Below are positions 60,126 to 64,000 of a stretch of 64,000 bases of DNA, one piece after another. Below the pieces are notes generated by a model. That model ran no database searches and was not told where the DNA came from. It was given only the letters and a program-made list of their open reading frames with translations. Position numbers and translations under genes: made by a program. The DNA comes from Pseudarthrobacter enclensis (GTDB lineage Bacteria > Actinomycetota > Actinomycetes > Actinomycetales > Micrococcaceae): NCBI RefSeq assembly GCF_030811655.1, contig NZ_JAUSRE010000022.1, positions 23,822 to 87,821 on the forward strand, given 5' to 3'. Position 1 is the first letter of the stretch, and each line of letters starts with the position of its first letter.

Positions 60126-60226
60126 GTCGGATCGATCGCTCAGCCGCGCCCTGGTTCTCACAAATAGTTCTCGAAACTGTAAGGTCGAACTGCGATCCCG
60201 AACCGAGTTTTGAGAAGAGAAAACCC

Positions 60227-60808
60227 ATGACCACGCACCGCATCGGCTACGCCCGGGTTTCCAGCCGGGACCAGAACCTGGACCTGCAGCGCGACGCCCT
60301 ACAGAAGGCCGGATGCGACAAGATCTACAAAGACACGATCAGCGGCACCAAGTCCCAACGCCCCGGCCTCGACCTGGCGCTGGACAACCTGCGCGAAGGC
60401 GACACCCTTGTGGTGTGGAAGCTGGACCGCCTGGGCCGGAGCGTGAAAGACCTCCTGGATTTCGCCGGCGGACTGAACGACCGCGGCGTAGGATTCATCA
60501 GCCTCACCGACTCCATCGACACCACCACGGTCTCCGGACGTTTCTTTTTCAACGTCATGGCTTCCCTGGCCCAGATGGAACGGGAACTCATGGTCGAACG
60601 CACGCAGGCCGGACTGCAGGCCGCACGCGAACAAGGACGTATCGGCGGCCGCAAACGCATCATGACAGATGCCAAAATCCGCTCAGCCCGAAAGCTCCTG
60701 AACCAAGGAACACCGCCACGGGAAGTCGCCGGTAGCCTCGGTGTCTCCGTCCCCACCCTCTACCGGTGGGTCCCGGCAGCAGGAGCTGTAAAAGCTGGGG
60801 AGCAATAG
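60227..60808 (+). CDS. Serine resolvase outside the transposon
   Basis: Predicted 193-residue recombinase (MTTHRIGYARVSSRDQNLDL) with catalytic Ser12, the VWKLDRLGRSVKDL segment and a C-terminal helix-turn-helix (PREVAGSLGVSVPTLYRW). The upstream 60150-60220 stretch has opposed repeats (GTTCTCGAAACT, AGTTTTGAGAAG) typical of a res site. It belongs to a different subgroup from the tniR-like resolvases and may be the plasmid multimer-resolution system or a relic of another transposon. Confidence 0.88.
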   Translation: MTTHRIGYARVSSRDQNLDLQRDALQKAGCDKIYKDTISGTKSQRPGLDLALDNLREGDTLVVWKLDRLGRSVKDLLDFAGGLNDRGVGFISLTDSIDTTTVSGRFFFNVMASLAQMERELMVERTQAGLQAAREQGRIGGRKRIMTDAKIRSARKLLNQGTPPREVAGSLGVSVPTLYRWVPAAGAVKAGEQ

Positions 60809-60831
60809 TGCTTGCACCGCCCGGTCGGGTC

Positions 60832-61071
60832 TTATTCGTTGGGCGTATCAGCGGTAGCCGGCACTTGTGAGAAATGGCGGCCTTGGCGGTGAGGCGCGAG
60901 TTCCCGTGAGCGGAGGATGAGTGTCCGAATGGCATTCGTCAGGAGTTTGGCTGTTGCGGCGCTGATGAGCAGAACGATAAAGGCTGCGAGCTGACCGAGG
61001 AACAGCAGGAGTCCTATACCCAGGGTGCCGGCGTAAACGAGATTGACGACGAGGATGGGGGAGTCGTGCAT
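60832..61071 (-). CDS. Small membrane protein
   Basis: Predicted 79-residue protein with one long or two short hydrophobic segments (residues 8-45) and a basic, polar C-terminus. The start abuts the stop of the upstream HTH protein gene, so they form an operon. Function unknown. Confidence 0.6.
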   Translation of the reverse strand: MHDSPILVVNLVYAGTLGIGLLLFLGQLAAFIVLLISAATAKLLTNAIRTLILRSRELAPHRQGRHFSQVPATADTPNE

Positions 61072-61647
61072 TTAATTCCCGTCGGGTGGTCGTCGGTCTG
61101 GTTCCTCTGCATGAAGCGGCGCCGGTTTGTCGGCCCAGCGTTCGTGGGCGGACTGGCGGCTGATGCCTACGGCACGGCCGATGTCTGCCCAGGATGCCCC
61201 GGAGGCCTTCGCGGCCGCGACGGTTTTGGCCAACCGGTGGCCGGCCTGGTTGTATTCGTGGGCGGCTGCTTCTAGCCCGAGGAGTGCTTCGGAGGGCGCG
61301 ATGTGGGCTTTCCACTCGTTGTGGATGGCGTCTTCGACTTTTGGTGAGGCGTGAGCGGATTCCTCCGGGGCGATGTAGTCGCGGCGGTGGTTGAAGTCGG
61401 CGGCAGCGGGGGAGACGGCCCTTTCCCACCTGTCGCCTTTCCAGCCGCACGAGCATTGTCCCCGCCAGCCCACGATCTCGTTATCCGGGACAACCTCGTA
61501 GTCGGGCATCATCGTGTCAGGCTTGTAGCGACCTGATATGCCCTGGAAGAGCATTCCTTCGCCCGTTGATGATGCGGACAGCCGCCCGTCGGGCGCGACA
61601 CACGCTGCCCAACCCTCATGCTCGTTATCTGTTGATACCCAGCCCAT
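61072..61647 (-). CDS. Plasmid protein with C-terminal helix-turn-helix
   Basis: Predicted 191-residue protein. The N-terminal half includes a CSCGWKG segment that may bind a metal. The C-terminal part holds a helix-turn-helix of sigma-70 region 4 type (ASWADIGRAVGISRQSAHER). Proteins with this ending are common on Arthrobacter plasmids, with no known role. Two copies of an 18-bp palindrome lie 18-60 bp upstream of the start and are probable autoregulatory sites. Confidence 0.7.
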   Translation of the reverse strand: MGWVSTDNEHEGWAACVAPDGRLSASSTGEGMLFQGISGRYKPDTMMPDYEVVPDNEIVGWRGQCSCGWKGDRWERAVSPAAADFNHRRDYIAPEESAHASPKVEDAIHNEWKAHIAPSEALLGLEAAAHEYNQAGHRLAKTVAAAKASGASWADIGRAVGISRQSAHERWADKPAPLHAEEPDRRPPDGN

Positions 61648-61664
61648 GACCTCTCAACCCCTCC

Positions 61665-61707
61665 TGTCAGGAATCCCTGACGGCCATTGTGTCAGGGATG
61701 CCTGACA
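61665..61707. promoter_or_regulatory. Paired 18-bp palindromic operators
   Basis: TGTCAGGAATCCCTGACG at 61665-61682 and TGTCAGGGATGCCTGACA at 61690-61707 share the form GTCAGGNATNCCTGAC, 25 bp apart centre to centre. They lie just upstream of the 61647 start. Confidence 0.75.
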
Positions 61708-61776
61708 ATGACTAGGCTCATCTGCTGCCCCAGAGAGAATCCTGAACCCGCAGCCGGCCGCTGTAGCCAGCCGGGA

Positions 61777-62397
61777 TCAGAGGAGATTTGGTAAGTCCTG
61801 ATCTGCATCCCAGAGGCGAGCTGCCTGGCTGCGCTGGATTTGTTCCTTGGTGGAAGTGATCTGCCGCGCAATTGTTGCCCAAGAGCTCCATAGATCTGAC
61901 AGATCCTTAGCTGCGCTGGGGTCGTATTTCATAAATGGATTACGAGCAGTTCCTGTTTCGGGTATGTAGAAGTGCCAGTTTGCCGAGTCACTTGTCCAGT
62001 CACGAGATCCTGACCCGGAGTTGTACCCGCGCCGGATAAAAGCGTTGCCAAATGCCTGGTGAAATGGCTTGGTCAGCTCGAGAAATGTTGTCCGAGGGTC
62101 TTGGGCCACGATCTTTGCTTTTGACAAGTCGACTGAGGCGCTCCATTCCTCGAACATCGCTGCCAGTTCATCGCAAACTTCCGCAACCTCGGCTTTAAGT
62201 GCCGGCACTTCACCAACTACTTTGTCTGTCACCTCCGCCTGATTAACGACGGCGAGACGAGCCTCCTGCAGAAGGAACTGCCGTGTGAAGGAGCCTTGAT
62301 CCAGAGCCCACGCCCTAGCGTGGGTAACGAGAGCGTCCTCAATTGATCGCGCTTCAATTTCAAGCTTTTCGAGTTGTTCATTATTCGGAGTGTGCAT
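61777..62397 (-). CDS. Hypothetical helical protein
   Basis: Predicted 206-residue soluble protein, mostly helical, with coiled-coil character at residues 5-35 and 60-85. Aromatic residues are frequent in the C-terminal half (SANWHFYIPETG; LWSSWATIARQI). No family is recognised. It is divergent from the TIR-domain gene, with 72 bp between them, and could be an immunity or sensor partner. Confidence 0.6.
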   Translation of the reverse strand: MHTPNNEQLEKLEIEARSIEDALVTHARAWALDQGSFTRQFLLQEARLAVVNQAEVTDKVVGEVPALKAEVAEVCDELAAMFEEWSASVDLSKAKIVAQDPRTTFLELTKPFHQAFGNAFIRRGYNSGSGSRDWTSDSANWHFYIPETGTARNPFMKYDPSAAKDLSDLWSSWATIARQITSTKEQIQRSQAARLWDADQDLPNLL

Positions 62398-62469
62398 GAT
62401 GGCAGCCTAGGGGTAACCCCTGACAAGAGGACCATCGCAAGAGGAGGTTAGCGAGGTAACAGGGATCAA

Positions 62470-63447
62470 TTGATCTCAACTCCGCAGGGACATGCCAAAA
62501 ACGAGTCTGAGTTGCCATCTATGGTTGAATCCATGGCACTGTCACGTAAAGACCGATTCAACATGAAGACCCAACTCCTTGAAGAGTTGGGAAGATTTGA
62601 ATGGGATTCGAATCGGATCAACGTTCTACTGCGGGAGTTCAAACTAGAACCGTTCACCGGTCAGTTCCATGATCCGTCGCTGGCGGAAATCGTCGCCGAC
62701 GTAACTGACGAGATGCTAACCGAGCTGTATGCCCTTGTCATGGGAGTAGACGTGGATGCGGTGGCTGACGTCGTGGAGTCAGCCGCAGAGCGTGGGCCTT
62801 GGAAGCCCAACTATGCTCGGGTCTTCCTTTCTCATTCTGCGAAACATCGAAAGTTCGTCGGGGAGGTTGCTGACGAACTGGCTCTCATTGGGATTCACGG
62901 TTTTGTTGCTCACGACACCATGGCTTTCAGTAAGCCCTGGCAGTCACAGATCGAGCAGGGCCTTCGCTCGATGCAAGCGTTTGTTGCCATCATCCACCCT
63001 GAGTTCAACACCAGCCCTTGGTGCCAGCAAGAGGTTGGTTGGGCACGAGGCCGAAGAGTCCCCTTTTATGCGGTTCGCTACGGGGTCGATCCTGCCGGGT
63101 TTATCGGTCGAGATCAGTGGCCAAGCGCTGCAGACCAAAGCCCAGCGGAAGTGGCCGCCCTCATCAGCAGCTGGATAGCTTCGCTGCCCGAACTGGGCAC
63201 AGCCGTCACTGAAGGGCTTTTCGAGTCGCTGCGAACTGCTCCTAGTTTCATCGATGCTGGCACGGCGGCTAAGCGGATTACTTCACTAGGGTCACTCACG
63301 AATGAACAGTGGACTCGACTCGATTCCATCTTCTGGAGCAATGATCAGATCTACGGCGGTGCCCTGCCCTCGAAAGCGCTCCAACCCTTCTATAGGGAGC
63401 ATCAGCGGCCGTGGCCTCCCGCGAAGCCAATGGCGTTCAGTAGTTGA
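62470..63447 (+). CDS. TIR-domain protein, possible anti-phage effector
   Basis: Predicted 325-residue protein. Residues 1-100 are helical and acidic, like effector-associated domains. A TIR domain follows at about residues 115-225: ARVFLSHSAKHRKFV, FVAHDTMAF, FVAIIHPEFNTSPWCQQEVGW (with the likely catalytic Glu in CQQE) and VPFYAVRYG. Bacterial TIR domains often cleave NAD in abortive defence. TTG at 62470 is preceded by AGGGA; ATG at 62521 is an alternative that removes 17 residues. Confidence 0.8.
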   Translation: MISTPQGHAKNESELPSMVESMALSRKDRFNMKTQLLEELGRFEWDSNRINVLLREFKLEPFTGQFHDPSLAEIVADVTDEMLTELYALVMGVDVDAVADVVESAAERGPWKPNYARVFLSHSAKHRKFVGEVADELALIGIHGFVAHDTMAFSKPWQSQIEQGLRSMQAFVAIIHPEFNTSPWCQQEVGWARGRRVPFYAVRYGVDPAGFIGRDQWPSAADQSPAEVAALISSWIASLPELGTAVTEGLFESLRTAPSFIDAGTAAKRITSLGSLTNEQWTRLDSIFWSNDQIYGGALPSKALQPFYREHQRPWPPAKPMAFSS

Positions 63448-63479
63448 TCTCGCCGCTCCGTACGTAAAGAAAGGGCCAG

Positions 63480-63941
63480 ATGGCTGAGGAGTTGTTCAAC
63501 GGGGCAGCGGTTCATGAAGGCTTTCATGACCTTGCTGATCTACGGGCTTTCGCCCGTAAGCTCATCGAGCACTGGGACAGATGGCAGATGAAACCCTTCC
63601 ATATGAAGGGTGAGTACGAAGTGGGCGGCCCGATTCTTTGGAGCTTCACCAATCACGTCGTAAACCTGATGCGCACAGTCCTGGATTTATCCGAAAAAGA
63701 CCGCGGCATCATAGCCGTGCCGCTCATCCGGCTCATTGTCGAGAACACCATGACCGGCATGTGGCTCTACCTAGAACCCAGCAATACTTGGGCCGTTCTC
63801 ACCGAAGGTTTCCAGAAGAGAAGGGCCGCAATCAAGGGTGTGATTGAGATCGAGGGCGAAGGGTTCGATAAATCGGATCTCGATGAGATCGATCAAATAT
63901 TGAAGGGGACTGCTGAAGGTTTAGTTGACAGCTGGGGTTGA
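63480..63941 (+). CDS. Hypothetical protein downstream of the TIR gene
   Basis: Predicted 153-residue helical protein (FHDLADLRAFARKLIEHWDR; HVVNLMRTVLDLSEKDRG; PLIRLIVENTMTGMWLYL). The central part resembles DUF5677-type proteins seen near defence genes, though this is uncertain. It starts 32 bp after the TIR stop in the same direction, which makes cotranscription likely. It ends 10 bp before a terminator. The usual length of the putative family is greater, so it may be truncated by the adjoining IS. Confidence 0.6.
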   Translation: MAEELFNGAAVHEGFHDLADLRAFARKLIEHWDRWQMKPFHMKGEYEVGGPILWSFTNHVVNLMRTVLDLSEKDRGIIAVPLIRLIVENTMTGMWLYLEPSNTWAVLTEGFQKRRAAIKGVIEIEGEGFDKSDLDEIDQILKGTAEGLVDSWG

Positions 63942-63948
63942 TAATTTC

Positions 63949-64000
63949 TTACGCGGCTGAGGCCGCGTTTTTTATTGTCTCAAACTCGATGGGTGTCAGC
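63949..64000 (-). CDS. IS3-type transposase, 3' end at window edge
   Basis: The minus strand reads LTPIEFETIKNAASAA followed by TAA at 63949-63951. This is the characteristic C-terminus of IS3-family OrfB transposases (MTPxEFE...). Only 16 codons lie within the window, so the assignment rests on this motif. Confidence 0.55.
   Translation of the reverse strand, partial: LTPIEFETIKNAASAA
63951..63974 (+). terminator. Rho-independent terminator
   Basis: ACGCGGC and GCCGCGT form a 7-bp stem with loop TGAG, followed by TTTTTTATT on the plus strand. It terminates the TIR operon and overlaps the last codons of the opposing transposase. Confidence 0.7.

Noticed and set aside
38365..60130. GTCTG and GTCGG as a target duplication for an element from 38370 to 60125
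   Set aside because: One mismatch in five bases is not convincing, and the 38370 end resembles the 39928 end more than the 60125 end.
1..64000. CRISPR array, tRNA or rRNA genes
   Set aside because: No regularly spaced direct repeats with unique spacers, no cloverleaf with a matching anticodon region and no rRNA-like conserved blocks were seen by eye. A covariance-model scan would be decisive for tRNA.

Overview
The window looks like part of a large plasmid from a high-GC actinobacterium of the Micrococcaceae, probably Arthrobacter or a close relative. The grounds are the GC-rich codon use, a mycothiol-dependent formaldehyde pathway, and the plasmid functions. Those are a primase-type replication protein, a ParA/ParB-like partition pair, and genes resembling a type IV secretion or conjugation operon. 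No rRNA, tRNA or CRISPR array was seen. The species assignment is inference.

Layout. Positions 1-4570 (minus strand) hold a tightly overlapping conjugation-type operon: lytic transglycosylase/M23 peptidase, lipoprotein, small linker protein, ParA/MinD-like ATPase, two-helix membrane protein, bitopic protein, and the start of a secreted protein. Positions 4847-7070 carry a regulator/membrane-protein pair and small DNA-binding proteins. Positions 7213-10596 are the replication and partition core (Rep, palindromic repeats, ParA, ParB-like). The third gene of the partition operon is cut by a complete IS21-family element with a 6-bp target duplication, and its uninterrupted frame can be rebuilt. 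Positions 13.7-28.9 kb are a mosaic of mobile elements and remnants (a TnsB/TniB-like transposon, several serine resolvases, IS5, Tn554-like and IS1380 pieces). Within it lie an acetyltransferase, a DUF4192-type protein, a zinc formaldehyde dehydrogenase (fdhA) and a HerA-like ATPase.

Positions 29.2-35.0 kb form a formaldehyde island. It has 6-phospho-3-hexuloisomerase and 3-hexulose-6-phosphate synthase (the two RuMP fixation enzymes), S-(hydroxymethyl)mycothiol dehydrogenase, a metallo-beta-lactamase-fold hydrolase and inositol-3-phosphate synthase (which supplies mycothiol synthesis), with a divergent LuxR-type regulator. A UvrA-like protein and a decayed second fdhA follow.

Positions 40650-60125 are the most striking part. 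A 19.5-kb Tn402/Tn5053-type transposon (tniA-tniB-tniQ-res-tniR, matched terminal repeats at both ends) carries a cargo that looks like one dedicated regulon. The cargo has two SulP anion transporters each divergent from a MerR regulator, a third degenerate MerR-like protein, a membrane O-acyltransferase, an MFS transporter, a ROK regulator and two small unknown proteins. It also has second-copy-type versions of three central RNA/translation proteins: release factor 3, RNase J and RapZ. Every cargo transcription unit starts next to a copy of one palindrome built on TCTACCCTAACG and its complement. One copy, between the acyltransferase and prfC, is a perfect 40-bp palindrome. The inducing signal and overall purpose are not evident from the sequence. 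Positions 60.2-64.0 kb hold a resolvase, small plasmid proteins with paired operators, a TIR-domain protein (possible anti-phage effector) with a neighbour of unknown function, and the 3' end of an IS3-type transposase at the window edge.
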